DNA from: Jaapia argillacea MUCL 33604
Lineage: Eukaryota > Basidiomycota > Agaricomycetes > Jaapiales > Jaapiaceae
NCBI GenBank assembly: GCA_000697665.1
Contig: KL197741.1
Location: forward strand, 348,006 to 406,549
Reading direction: 5' to 3'
Length of the DNA stretch: 58,544 bases
Shown: positions 37,977-50,819 of the stretch, piece by piece
Numbering within the stretch: the stretch's first letter is position 1
How the letters are laid out: each line of letters opens with the position of its first letter
Made by a program: the position numbers and the translations under genes
The notes under the pieces: model-generated
The model's input: only the letters and a program-made list of their open reading frames with translations
Database searches by the model: none
Told to the model about the DNA's origin: nothing

Positions 37977-39370
37977 GAACTACTGAACGAAATCTTCAGA
38001 TTGACCTCCAAAGGAGACCACCTGGCTCTGTGCACCGTCTCCAAGACATTCAGTTCCATCTCGAGGCGCATTCTCCACCAAGACCTTGTTCTCGAATCCC
38101 CAAGACAGACAGCATTGTGTTGTCGAACTCTTTCTGCGACTCCCTCGATCGCCAGATATGTCAATCGATTTAGGTGCAGACTATTAGAGTGTGTTCAGCC
38201 CCATTTGTTTTCTATTCCCCTCGCTAATAGCCCTCTAGCCGCGAAGACCAATCCCACTGCCTTTTCAGCTGTTATCAACTTCTTCTTTCAGCACTCAAAG
38301 CTACGATTGAGCTACGACATCTCGATCTTCACCAACAACCCATTTTCTATTTCTCTCCCGGCGCAGGATGACCCTCGAATCCCTTCGTATCCTCCCTTAC
38401 GATGATTCATATCTTCGGCCATACCCAGTTGAAGATTTATCCCCTCTTCTCTTACCTCACCTGCGGTCATACGCAGGTCGGGGCGAATTGGTCCCTTCAT
38501 TAGTCCCAGGTTCCATAGTGTCGACTGTGACCATGCGATTGTATGGGCCCGAAGGCCGTGGGGAGGAAATAGCAGCAGCTCTGGCGAGGAGTTGTGGCCC
38601 TATTGAGACAGTCATCATCTCAGGTTTCGAAAGTGGCCTCGCCGTCGTTGAGTCGATTTCAACCGAGTTGAAGGGGCTTAGGAGTTTGCATATAGTCGAT
38701 GGCATAATGGCAGAGGTTGAAGACGATGATGCGAGGAAGGTACGCTAATCCGTTGCTCCCATTTGCAAGTGATCGAACCCTTCTCGCAGGAATATTTTGA
38801 TACTTGGGAGGTAATACTGCCTCGCTTCAAGGACCTCACGACCCTTGCCGTACGTTCCTGTTACCTGGGCACAACCGACGCGGGTAGTTTGGCAACGCCA
38901 ACAAGCGAATTCGAGAGAGTATGTATCTGGGCGGACCTCTGCCCAACGCTTACTTGCATCTCCTTATCCAGTACGTGCATGAGTACCAACTTCTCACATC
39001 ATAACCCTTCCTTATATCCCACTGCTGCCTAGCCACCGCCAAGTGGCATCGCTTCCCAACTCCCATATGGATGCCGATAAAAACACAAGAATTTATCCAA
39101 ATTTCAGTTTCCTTCTCGCTTCAAATCCTCAATGGGGTGTCTCCTCAATTCGAGAGTTTGTCTCCAATACCTCTGGTCAACATTCATCCCCGGATTGACG
39201 AATATGTGTGGTCACATAAAGCTACCGTGACAGACGCTTTGCGACTCGCCATGGATGCAGCGGACAAAGAGGAGAGTGAGGAGGGTGGGGAAGATGGGCA
39301 AGGTCAGGCGGTGAGGAACTTGAAGAGAACGATGAGATTTTTGGAAAACATTATGGAGGGGATACGGTAA
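37977..39370 (+). pseudogene. F-box-like gene with frameshifts
   Basis: The translation begins like an F-box helix (IELLNEIFRLTSKGDHLALCTVSKTF), but the frame has a TAA at 37971-37973 and no ATG. An ATG upstream in another frame (MTFSRLPI) would join if about 5 bases at 37970 were removed. A second frame change lies near 38360. Downstream, splice signals hold: exon to 38739, exon 38790-38970, exon 39033-39370, and the frame stays open to the end. Agaricomycetes carry hundreds of such F-box/LRR-like genes acting in ubiquitin ligase complexes. An unusual intron chain could rescue the first part, so pseudogene status is probable rather than certain. Confidence 0.5.
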
Positions 39371-41130
39371 TGGCTTCAAACTCCCTTCAAGCCATGTTCT
39401 GCACGAAGGACATCAAGGGCGATAGGATGGTAGTCATTGCAGGTCGTGTGGTGCGATTTATTTCCTTTGGCTCTCTTCACGGTCGGGTATTGTCAAATCT
39501 TGGGTTATGCACTGTGGCGGTTGGCGACGTGATTCATTCTTGCTCAATCATGACTTCGCCTTGGGTTCTCCTGCCAACTTGACCTTCACACCGGTTCAGG
39601 GCTTCTGTCCTCGAATATAGCTCTTGGTTACGATCCGTGTACAGCAATCATTCGGCGAAGGGACGCAGCGCTTTTCTTGTCGCCTTGGTCTTGGCATCTT
39701 CTGACAGAGAAACACCTTGTGGCTCTGATCATAGCTGCGCAGCCTCGAACTCACACAGCTCCCTATTCTCGCTTGATGGAGTCCGCTTCACTCTAATAAT
39801 ATCTCCTTCTCGATCACTTCAGCGTCTTCGAAGGTCATTCCAAGTTTGCACATACATCTAGTCCACCCCGACTCGCCTCCGTCCGAGCATCTCGACTCCG
39901 GAGTTTCTCACCATCTGCTTGCCCTAAGCCCAATCCCCAATGCGACTATATACAAGCCCCCCATCGACTCTCATACGCAGAATCTGATGAATGCCGACCA
40001 ATCGCATAATGCGGCTATATCCCGGCTTGGGATGTGCCTCGTGTTGGGCTCTCACCGACCTGCGGGAAAACATCCCGATATTCCACCGCCCGCCAGAGCG
40101 TGGTATGTACGGGCAGAAGAGAGATGTGGGTCGGGTGGTTGGATTTCGTTTTTGGGGTTGTTTCTTGCGCACACTGAGTCGTTGATGCCCGACTCGCTCC
40201 ATAAACTTCCCAGGCATCTGTCTTGCAACTGCCTTTTTGACTCTTGAGCCCCACATCAGATTGTCTGGTATGAACGTATATGAATGCCAGTAGTCATGAA
40301 CCTCGACGTTGAGGCGAATATCATCTCTGTCGGAGTGAGTTTTGCCCGGAAGTACCTCGCTTATAGGGCGCCCTTTAACGCCGGATGAGTCAACGCCACG
40401 CGTTCCGAAGATAAAGAATTGTTATCTCATCAATCGGGATGTTTTCGTTCGATATTCGAAGTCTTCTGTATCACCCTATTCTCACACTTCAACGATCTTT
40501 TCTCACTACTTTCTCACTGCATCTCAGCATTTGGGCGCTGTGGTGGCGCGATAGCAGCGATTCGGGGGGGGGGAAGAATGCGTGTCGTGGATTTCAGGCT
40601 GACGATGACTGTCGATCATTGGCGTCATTTTCGATGACCTCGGGTATCGCTGCTGGTCTAGCCATTTACGTCCGCAACTCGCGGTTTCATTGTGCCTGTT
40701 GCTCGGCGAAGGAATGTCAGTTGTGTCAGTCGGTGATGGGGGACCGATTTTCTCCGCTCGTTGCGCCTTGTACTCGTTGTTTTGAGCGTAAAATGAAGAC
40801 AGAAACACGCAATAAAGACAGGAAACTCGTTGAAGGATCGTTGGGTTAAGTGGCGTGCGTGAGGATGTTGAATAACCTTGTCGATAAGGACGATGAGGAT
40901 TACTAGAAATGGAAGCGATGAAAGCCGGAGGCTGAGGGTTGAAGGCCGTGAAAAGACAAGGCCGGTTTTTTTAGATTAGCAACGGAGGTTGACACGGCCC
41001 CTTGCTCCGTGTTTTGTGAGCCCAGAGTTTTGGCAGACCGAGTTGCCACCACAGCGACCGTGCTCATCGTCGTTCCCTCGCCATTCCTGTCTCGTTCCTC
41101 CTAGTCCCTCGTTTCTTCTCCTCCCCTATC
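39371..41130. other. Intergenic region
   Basis: Only short overlapping open frames. No domain motif or splice chain seen. The last 150 bp before 41131 are C/T-rich, as is common in fungal promoters. Confidence 0.5.
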
Positions 41131-43940
41131 ATGTCCTCCCCTTGGCCCCAACAGGGTGCTGACGGCGAAACTCAACGTTCAATGACCCCTCCATCAGACG
41201 AGTCTCAGAATTCTTCATCAAACTCATATCACAATCCCCCCCTCTCTCCTAACTCCCCACCTTCTGAGGCTCCTCTCTTATCCGATGCGTCAAGGGCTCC
41301 CACACGCTCGACAATAGCGTCGGGTTTCGTTTCCTCGCCATTAAATCCACACAATGGCCTGTCGCCGTCAGGTTCACCGCCGTTTGCGCGCTCGCGTCCA
41401 GTCTCGCGGGCAGGCAGTATGCGTTTCAGCCGCATAGCCTCAGAAGATTCGCAAGTCTTGGGCGCATCGCTACACTCTGGTAATCGAGCCTCCATGTTAC
41501 TCTATCGTCTCGCAGGCGACGATCATGGGGAGCTCGTACCGCCAAGGTTCTCGGCTCAGCAACGAGACTCACTCGTCTCGAGCTCGGGAGATTCAATCTT
41601 CTCCCTCTCCGCCGACTCCAAATATCCATCGGGAACCGTTACATATCCTCGCGGGTTGGTCCCATACGCTTACGATCCGGCGTTAGATGAGAAGGATGGT
41701 CCAGAGGATGATGATCCTTTGCACGATAATGATGTGGAGATGCAGAACGAGAAGATGGGTATGGTGTGTTGGAGTTGGAGAGGGTTTATGAATGTGGGGT
41801 TACTGGTGATCCTTGTTGCCGCGTTGCTTTGTCTCTTCGTATTTTATCCTGTCCTCGAGTTTTTTCGGACCAATTCTCGAAATCTGGCGATCAGCGAGAA
41901 CCTCCAAGTGAACACTACCGGTCAAGCTCTTTACGCACGCGGCCAAGAAGTTCTGTACGTTCCCCTGGCTCTTTCCATCGTCTCCTATGTTCTAACCTCA
42001 TACCTCCTGTGTTCTGATCGCTCCTGTAGTGTCCAAATACCCGATCTGGTCGATAGGGATACACCAGCATCAGTTCAATCCCGTACCGGCTTTGACGGTT
42101 TCGAATACGAGCTCGTATTTTCCGACGAGTTCAATGTCGACGGACGACAGTTCTACCCTGGCGACGACCCATTCTGGGAGGCGGTCAACTTACGGGATGG
42201 TTCGACTAGTGATGAGGCGTGGTACGACCCGGGCCAGATAACGACCGCAAACGGATCGTTGCGAATTACGATGGACAATATCCCGACCAACGGACTGCCC
42301 TTCAAGAGTGGGATGTTACAAAGCTGGAACAAGTTTTGTTTCACTGGAGGCTACATCGAAGTCAGTTTATCGCTCCCTGGTTCGAATTCAAACACGGCCG
42401 GTTATGTAAGTTTGGCTTGCTTCCGCTCAACCCCTCGCCATCGGTCTCGAATTGATCATCTTGTGCAGCGGCCTCGCGCTTCGACTTTGGGTAACCTTGC
42501 CCGAGCAGGTTATGGAGCAACTACTGATGGAACATGGCCATATTCGTACGCGATCATCTTTCATGCTTAAGCTATTCCTCACCCCCTAACCCAGTTACGA
42601 CACTTGCGACCTCGGTACCTTGCCTAAACAAACCCTCAAAGACGGCTCCGGCCCGGCAGCCGCGCTACACTCCGATGCATCAGGAGCAACCACCGGCAAT
42701 TCGCTATCGTCGCAACCCGGCCAAAAGCTCTCGTACGTTCATCCCTTGCATTTTCCGCTGTTATCAGCCCTGACTAGTATCTGCATAGTGCGTGTACTTG
42801 CAGCGGTGAGGATCACCCCGGGCCCACAACATCGAAAGGTCGTGGCGCTCCCCAAATCGACATCTTAGAAGTGGAGACAGTCGGAAACCGTCCAGTAGTT
42901 TCGCAATCTACTCACCTCGCACCCTATACGCACGATTATCTATACAATAATGCTACGACCGATCAGTTCCAAATCATCGACCCTTCCATCACCACCCCAA
43001 ATACCTATCAGTGAGTCGTGTCTCACGGAGCTTATGACTCCCGAATACTGCTGAACCGAACGTCTCCTTTCCGTAGTGGATCCGTTGCGTGAGTTTAGGA
43101 GTTTCGGACGTCGTTCGCATCTGTTTACTGTTTCCTTTTCATAGCGAACAAGCCATCTCGGCGTTGACGGTGCTCCCAGACGATATGTTCCAGGGTTCAG
43201 GCGACAGCTTCAAGACTCTTGGTTCGTTTCTGTCATCCCATCCTTGACATGACCTCATATTCTCGTAGGCGTCGAATACTTTGCTGACCCCAGCAAACGT
43301 GACGAAGGCTTCATTACCTGGCAATCAAATGGCAAAGCTACCGTTCGCGTCGGTGCTGGCGCTGTCGGTCCAGATCAAGGGCCCGAGGGATCCATGGTAG
43401 GGCAACGGCTCATTCCTGAAGAACCTATGGTCTGTTTTATCTTCTCATCGGCCACCCGTCTACTCACTTGTTCTCCAGTCAATTATCCTTAACCTCGGAA
43501 TTTCCTGTACGTTTCAGTATCGTATATGGTTTCTAATTTGCTGATGCTTCGTTGTCTCCAGCAAACATCGATTTGAATACCATCCTCTCCCCCGCTGTGA
43601 TGCTCGTCGACTACGTCCGCGTTTATCAACGGAAGGGCGCAATGAACGTTGGATGCAGTCCCTCAAATTACCCGACTGCAGACTACATCAACCGACATAT
43701 GGATGCTTATACCAGTTAGTATCTTCTTATCGGTGTGGTGATTGAGGATCGTCGCTGACTATCATTGCCGTCATAGATCCTAATCTTACATCCTGGAGAA
43801 GCAACGCAGCGGGCACTGGTGCTGGATACACGTGGCCAAAGAACTCATTAGTGCGTTCTTCCTCCCCATTCACCCCAACGTTATTCTGATCTCGTTCCTT
43901 CCTCCTATCTGCTTATCTTCCCCAGTGCGATGGCTGCTAG
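41131..43940 (+). CDS. KRE6/SKN1-family beta-glucan synthesis protein with altered active site
   Basis: Twelve exons: 41131-41954, 42030-42405, 42469-42545, 42595-42732, 42789-43010, 43077-43088, 43145-43221, 43269-43429, 43479-43506, 43562-43714, 43777-43850, 43926-43940. Phases agree and the total is 2,157 nt (718 residues). A Ser/Pro-rich cytosolic tail is followed by a membrane segment (VGLLVILVAALLCLFVFYP, about residues 225-243). A GH16-like lumenal domain follows: FSDEFNVDGRQFYPGDDPFW, SGMLQSWNKFCFTGGY, CSGEDHPGP and VDYVRVYQRKG. The family acts in beta-1,6-glucan assembly in the secretory pathway. Oddities: the GH16 ExDxxE motif reads QIDILE, so the first Glu is Gln. The normally conserved WPGAWTMG reads RPRASTLG, and two further conserved aromatic positions are changed. 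One exon is only 12 nt. No stops or frameshifts occur, so this may be a pseudoenzyme. Confidence 0.88.
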
Positions 43941-44798
43941 TTACGTTGGTGGACTTGAGCTTGCGCACTTTGTATGCGTTCGTATGGGACTTTTATCTGC
44001 TATCGTTTCTTTCCACACATGGACGCATGCACACTTTTTGTTAATTACCACGACCACCCTTGCTGACGGCTCATGTTACATTCACGGACTTTGTTCTTCA
44101 ATTTCTTCATCTTTAGGAGAGTGGTTTGGTTTCACCAAAAGCATCTTGTATCGAGTATGATATTTTTCGACGCCCCTGATATTAGAACCATCCCTTCTCT
44201 TTACCCCTTCCCTTCCTTTTGCACCACCCTTCTACTTACTTTTTGCATCTGGACGGTTTTTTTCAGAGTATTATCCGTTGAAAACATTAGGGTAGACGCA
44301 GGAGGCAGTACGTCAGTAATAATTGAAGAGCAGAAGCGTGTCCTTATCGCTATCGTCCAATGGCCTTGTTCCGACAAGGATGCGGGTTGTAGGTATGTAA
44401 GGCGGTGAGGACCTGTGTCGACAAATGGCGTTGGTAATGGATAGCCTATCGCAAAACAAGAGATGGCGGATATTTCGGAGGGATGGTGTTTCAGTTCAAC
44501 AGGGGCGCTGTTTAGGGCGTGCCAAGACCTTCGGATCTGCCAGAGGGCAACGTTTTCTTGCCTTTTGAGTTGAAGGGTGCCTGAGGCAGGGGAGTGATAA
44601 AGCCAGCGGCGTTGAGCTACAACATCCGTGCACGTGTTGCACGACAAGCGGATGGTCGTTTGGTTTTGTCAAGATCCGAAGTTCAAGCCAGGAAGGTGTG
44701 GTAGGTCTTGTGAACGGCTTGGATTGACCGAGAAGTGAATAAAAGATTGAAATTGCGTGGCGATTATAGTACAACCATGCAACGCCAAGGTTACGACT
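43941..44798. other. Downstream region of the KRE6-like gene
   Basis: AT-richer stretch, probably including the 3' untranslated region, with several T-rich runs around 44220-44270. No supported gene. Confidence 0.4.
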
Positions 44799-46032
44799 TC
44801 AGTAGGATACAGGCATATGTTGTCGGGGAGACTCCGGCAATCCTGGGGGTAAAGATGGTGAGGTTTGCCACACGAACGATCGTAAGACGTTTGGGTACCA
44901 ACCAATGGAAATCGACTTGGTCGATACCCCTGCGGATACAAGTTGAAGCGCTACGCTCGTAACGGTAGTAGTACTCGGTATGGAGGAAGGTCGTTCTATC
45001 AATGGATAGAACGTCGGAAAAGCTGAATGTATGGTTGAGAGGAACGCGTACCGTCCCGAGGAGACATCAATGAGCGGTTGGCATTGGATTAGTGGAGGCT
45101 GGTGCGTCGGTGAGATGCATACCTCTGAAGTCTCGGATAGACGGGGGAACTTTCGATAAGGATTGAGCGAGAAGCCCTCGGTGAAGATATCAAGGTTGAG
45201 GTGCGCACGAAGCCACTGGTTCGGAGGGCAAGAACACTCTCTGCGAAAGGGAGTCACTCCTTTCCCCAGGATCTCGTCCAATGGATCGCTATGTGCGAGC
45301 GAAGCGAATGGGGGAGACAAGAGAGTCCTAGGATGGTAAGTCAATCAGATAAAAGAGAATCAGAAATCATGTCGGCGAACTGCAAGGGAAGCGGTCTGGT
45401 TGGCAATCCTGACGACAGGTTCTCCCCGGATTCAGTCACAAGGATGCCAGCAATGATACTGCCATGGCACCACGAGAGAGAATTACGGAAATAAAAGCGT
45501 ACAGCTGCCGTCTATTCGTGCCGAACTTGGCATAATTTTCAAAACCTTCTCCACATTGACACGCTGTCGGTGGGGAATGTTGATGAATATCCACTGGAGG
45601 ATTATGTAGATGGGTAAGTACGGTACTGCGATGGCTGAATCGTGAGGCAAGTCAGACGAGGCGAGAATATGACGATCGAGGAGTAGCAGGCAGCGAGTCA
45701 ATCGGTCGAGTAACGATTGACAGCAGTCGCAAGAGGGCCAATGCAGAAATGCAAGCAAAATGCGATGAGGAAGGAAACTCGTGACTTCATGACAGAATTC
45801 ACAACGCCATTGCTGATTCGAAGACGTGAGGGAGCCCCAATTTCCGTGACTGAGCGCCAAGAAGCGGGTATGAGAGTACTAGTCTTGGCGAAGGATAACT
45901 AGGGAATGCGTCACGGCTCTTCCAAAGGAATTCGCGGGGAGCAATCACAGGAACGCAGGAGGGAGTAGGCCTTGTGACTCTGAGGGAGGTAGCGAGCTCC
46001 AGGACTCCACCTAGAAGTGATTTGTACGACAT
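44799..46032 (-). other. Possible decayed minus-strand gene
   Basis: Several consecutive minus-strand frames are open: from ATG at 46032 (MSYKSLLGGVLELATSLR), 45860-45483 with hydrophobic stretches (PYLPIYIILQWIFINIPH), and 45344-44799 (LDEILGKGVTPFRREC). They lie in different frames, and I could not join them with convincing splice sites. It could be a membrane-protein gene, intact or decayed. I do not recognise the family. Confidence 0.25.
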
Positions 46033-46459
46033 GACCTGGGTCTGGTAACCCTATAGGCTTTCATGAACAAGGTAACTTGGACAGATTTGTGATGCTGTAT
46101 TCAACGAGGCAAAATAGACAGGGCGAGTGCGTCCATCTAAGCGAGACAACAGGAGAACAAGTAAAGGGTTCTTCGAGGATTAATATGCGAGAATCGGGAT
46201 GGTGATGGAAGAGGGAGGAGCAGGGACTGCAGCCGGATCAACCAGGTCGAAGAACACACAAAAAAACGAGAAAGAGCTGGAACATAAAGACGAACGTCAT
46301 TGGCTTTTGTGGTGCAACGCAAGCCACGCGACAGTGCCACAACGGAATCCGGTGACTAAAAAGGCAGGACCTTTGAACAACAACCAATATCCACCAACAC
46401 AACCTTCGCATCCTCCTCTCAACCATCACCGTATTCTCAACCTGAAACCCTCCAATATC
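46033..46459. other. Upstream region of the Ser/Pro-rich gene
   Basis: Holds the promoter of the gene at 46460 and a CA-rich leader (CCAACACAACC and similar, 46385-46440). No other feature seen. Confidence 0.4.
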
Positions 46460-48497
46460 ATGCCTACTCAGACACAAGACGCGAATCAACGTATGTTCCT
46501 CCTCATCTTCATGAAGACTGTGCGCTGATTTGATCGATCACTTTCGCCAGTCGCTTCTGTTGGTACAAGCAATGCCACCACGTCAACGGCATACCCGTCA
46601 CCGCCCACTTCACGACAAAACTCCCCTCCTCTCGAAGTGCGCAAGATAACTTCCAACACCAACATGACCACTCCCCAGCGGGACGCCAGCAAAGACAACA
46701 GAGCCTCGGTTCGAAACTCACAACTCCTGCAAACGGGCCCGAGACTCGGATCTCGCTCCCCTTCGTCAATACCTTCGTCTCCTACATCTGTGTAAGTCTC
46801 TTTCTCTCTATTGAACTTGCTTTTGGGTATATCGGTGCTTGGGATGGATCCAGCGCATTCGAACTTCGAGCGTTGTTGCTCTGCATTTCAAATTTTTTGC
46901 GCCTTCTGGGCGGCTCATACTCGGCTGGCTGGTCGCATCACTGTTTTTTCCATTCTCTTGTCTGTCTGTACGAGCGCTCGCAGAGTTACGTTTCGCCGAA
47001 CGCAGTGGCCCCTCCTGTATCGTCTCTCCGTTCGTCAGCTCCGTTTCACGGATCTTATTTGGGATACATTCCCGATCGCGGTTTTCGATATCACGTGTGC
47101 TTTGTCGCGCACTGTTGGATACGCTTCCGCAAGGGCTGCGCCGATGGCCGATTCCCGAGATCGCGATGCGCAGTGTATGGTTTGGACAGTTCACCATTAC
47201 TGTTCCGCGCAGAACGCCCCGAGCTTTCGAGGGTTATATGTGATACTTGGACCTACGAATTCTTTACGTTGACTGTCGACAGTGGACTGACATGTTTTCT
47301 CCTTTCTATAGTCACTCCTCATCGTCCGCAATCTTTGAGCGAGACATCGAGCCTCTCGCACCTTCACCCTCCTCTACTCTCCACCACCATCACCCACACC
47401 CTCCAAACCCACATCGTATGCCTCGCTCGGGCAATACCCAACAAATCGAGCAATCCGTACCGTCCGTCCTCGATAGCGCTGCCGCCGTCTTGACAGGCCT
47501 CGGAGCCGAAGAGGACGAATACGTCGCCGTACTCGCACCCTCACCCGGAGCTACTGGAATCGCTGCCGAGTTGGGACTAGGAGGTTCGAGTAATGGAGGG
47601 TTGTTTGGTGGGAGTGGATGGGCTAGTCCGCACAGTTCGAGGAGCAGGAGTCCAAGCCCCGGTGCTCCCATGAATCGACACAGTCTGTTGTTGAGCTTAC
47701 CTAGCCCTCCACCTTCGTCTACCCTCCCTGTAGCGGGTACGAGTCAAACTTCGACCTCGCAGCCTACATCCGCAACGGCGTCGCCCTCCCGGCCTATCAT
47801 TCAGACTCAGCCCATGCCATTGTCGCCTTCCATGAGCCAGTCATCTTCGGATCAGCAGCAACCTTCGTCCACGCCTACGTCGGCTTATTACTCTCTCGCG
47901 TCGTTGAGTTCGGCTGGGTCGTCGCCGAGGACAACCATTCTCGAACATCCCGCGGACGGCTTTGAGGATCATGCCACACCCACATCAACTGCGGCATCCC
48001 CTTTCGCCGCTCACCTGTCTCTTGCTCCTTCCATCGCCAATGGTGGGCCTATCAGCCCGACCGGGACAACTTCCACCTACACAGCTCCTACCATCTCTCA
48101 CCCGCCTTCGCCTCAACATAACGCCACAAAACGGCTTTCCTTCCTCTCGTATTCCGACCTCCTTTCGTCAACACCCACATCCACACTCACATTATCCTCT
48201 CTGACCTCGTCTGCCCTTGCATCCGATCCTCCACCTCACATCCCAAGCGTAACGGGCTTCACTCAAGCTGCCATTGACAAGGTCCATTCGGCTGCGAGTA
48301 GCGTGCATCGAGGATTGGGTGTATGTGGGGTTGTGAATGTAAAGGAGCGAGCGATTGACCCGGTGCTCATGGAAGAGGACGGAGGAGAGTGGGAACGGGA
48401 AGGCTTTGGTCAAGGGTTGGAGGAGAGGTTAGAAGCATTGAATATCGGGGGTGTTAACGGGTTGGGTGCGGCGAATAATGTCGCTGTCAACAGCTGA
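46460..48497 (+). CDS. Ser/Pro/Thr-rich hypothetical protein
   Basis: Three exons: 46460-46490, 46551-46791 and 47312-48497, giving 485 residues. ATG at 46460 follows a CA-rich leader. Phases agree at both junctions, and the first intron is 60 bp. The second intron is 520 bp, far longer than any other here. The protein is low-complexity (SPPTSRQNSPP, SRSRSPSPGAP, long Ser/Thr/Pro runs). More structured patches are SSSAIFERDIEPLAPSP, QIEQSVPSVLDSAAAVLTG and, near the end, GFTQAAIDKVHSAASSVHRG and LEERLEALNIG. It resembles conserved but unnamed basidiomycete proteins. No enzymatic motif, signal peptide or membrane segment is seen. Function unknown. Confidence 0.72.
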
Positions 48498-49195
48498 GGT
48501 GTCGTTCGGTGGTGTGGTATGTTTCGTTTTTGTTGTTTGATGAACCACCCCCTTGTTATGATGCGTCTTTGACTCTTTCTTTCTGATGGCTTCGGCGTTG
48601 AACGATAATGTACTACTTCAAGTTTTCACCTTAATCTGGGTTATTCTGCTTTCCCATGTTCCGAGTACCATTATTTATTCTATGCTTTATCGAACATGCT
48701 CATACCTCTCATTCTCATCGCCGAAAACCCTCTCCGTCCCCCCACCGCAATGTCCCATGCACCGCCGAACCGCTATTCCCTCTTCCACAGTATTTATCGT
48801 GTTCTTTTTGTTCAAGATTTTATACGAGTATGGTACAAATACAGATATAGGCTATATTACAGTAACGACCTGTCTAGGACTGCAGAGTGTTGAAATGGTG
48901 ATCAAGTGCTACCCTGCCCCTCCCATCCGTAAGATACTCGTAAGAAGCGAAGAGTCGAGCAGTCTCGCCTTGACAAGATCTCCAACCTTCCTGCTCCTCG
49001 TCTCTACCCTGTTCACTTCTATTCCTACCTTTCTCGTTCGAAGCAGAGTTCTTGCATCCAATGCATCCATGTCACTTAACTTACCTGAACCCATATATTC
49101 TCGAGTTTTCAGTTTACTCGTGATCCATTTCGGACCTGCAGGATCAAACGAGAGTGGGAACCAGTAGGGATAAATTAGAGACGGGCACCACATAA
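48498..49195. other. Region downstream of the Ser/Pro-rich gene
   Basis: Begins with T-rich sequence consistent with a 3' untranslated region. A plus-strand frame at 48586-49167 is open, but its composition and lack of motifs suggest chance. Confidence 0.35.
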
Positions 49196-49223
49196 TTACC
49201 GGGTAACTAGTGACAATAGAACG

Positions 49224-49492
49224 CAATGGGGTCGATTGGATTGGTTCATCGAAGGAGCTGTGAAGAACATACTTAGGGAGGCGGATGCTGTGGGGACAGC
49301 CAGGTGGGGATCCCCTCCTTTCCGAAAAGCCTCATAGTCTTCGTCCAGAACCGCATCGTCGTTCGGGGTGACTGGACGAAAGTGGAGTGGGACATCTGAG
49401 GTAGCCATTTTCCACGAACAGTCGACGAAAGGTAGACGGCTGGCGAATTCTTTGAGCGAAGGTGAGGGCCTGAGGTTAATTGGGGCATTCAA
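49224..49492 (-). CDS. Possible small gene or gene fragment
   Basis: A minus-strand frame reads KEFASRLPFVDCSWKMATSD then VTPNDDAVLDEDYEAFRKGG and reaches a plausible donor (GTATGTTC) near 49275. A following exon could start near 49210 (YPVIMWCP...). The composition looks coding, but no ATG opens the frame except the internal one in KMATSD, and no family is recognised. Confidence 0.3.
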
Positions 49493-49499
49493 GATGGCG

Positions 49500-50819
49500 A
49501 AGCGGAGGCAAAGGGTGGAACTGACGAGCGGATCGGTTCAGAATAATAAATAGTCATCGTGACCACCTGAATAAGCACGAATCAGCTTCCAAACGAAATG
49601 TGATCCTTGGAGTACGACCGAACAGAACGAGTTGAAAGCGAAACTCACATCTTTATTTGCATATAAGATATTTCCTCTCGAATAGTAGACATTCCCGCCC
49701 ACCAATTTACCCTTCCATGTTCATGTTACCAGGTCATTCTCGTGTAGCACGTATGCATCCACAGCTTCCCCTTCCAATTCAATCCTGTTACTCTCACATC
49801 TCTCTCCGTCTCCAACGTTCACGCTTCCTCAGACGCTTCCCCCTCGTTCGCCATCCCCCTCGAACCACCTCTAACCTCCTGCCCGTGCCAAGCCTATCCA
49901 ATGCACTAAAAAGCTGGATCATCATCCTCCCTTCCTATGCAGATCGGAAGGACGGATCGAGTTCGCTTGAACCAAGGTATATGCGCAAATTTTTGGCACG
50001 AGGTGGTGGGGAGTATCTTCGATTCGGTGGATCGAGGGGTATCTTGGAGGTTGAAGTCTGATGAGTATTGTACGACCGCGATTAAGTGAGGTGTTTGTAC
50101 CTTCGCACCATCTGCAATATCGAGGAGGAAGGTTGACAGCTCTGGTATAGACTGAGATACTGCGACATGGATATAAGGGAAGTACTTGGCCGGATCTAAC
50201 AGTCACAATATTACTCACCGAATGGCGACACGGATCGAGACATGTATCTGACTACACAAAACAAGAGATGAGATAAATCTCGACAACGAAGATTCGACGT
50301 ACAGATACCCGTCGAAGAGAGGTCATATCTAGCTCTCGTAGCTATCGATAAGCAGGAAGATGAGAAAGGTGCCTCTTTCTCGTAGATAGTGGGAACGTCC
50401 GCCCAGTGCTCCAGAGATGAGTACCAAGCGCACGATCTGCGCCCGAGGGTGATGGAGTGGGGATGATGATATCGTGAAGATCGCGAATGTCGGAATTGGA
50501 GTACTCGTTGAGCAAGAGTCAAGCAATGGGATGTGTTTGACCTCAAGGCTAAACATGACCACGAAAGGGAGTTGGGACGTAGAGGTTGCACCTTAGTCGG
50601 AGTAGACGTGGGTGAAATGAAGCTGACAGGAACGCAAGACTCATCATGGTAGTGAAGATGCGAGGCGAAACCGCCGCGGTATCGAGAAGAGGGTTGGATA
50701 GTTGGATCGGGTTGGTGGTAAACGCGCGCCCACGAAGTTTGTGTTCGGCGCGTGTTGAAATCATACGCAGCCGTCGAGTTTGAGTTACTCACTCCCGCCC
50801 TTCTTTCCCTATTCTGCTT
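49500..50819. other. Gene-poor spacer before the right repeat arm
   Basis: Short overlapping open frames only. Nothing identifiable. Confidence 0.45.

Noticed and set aside
45201-45494. Plus-strand frame opposite the possible minus-strand gene
   Set aside because: No motif, and its composition fits a shadow of the opposite strand.
48586-49167. 193-residue plus-strand open frame
   Set aside because: It lies downstream of a real gene's stop, overlaps a more coding-like minus-strand stretch, and shows no recognisable domain.
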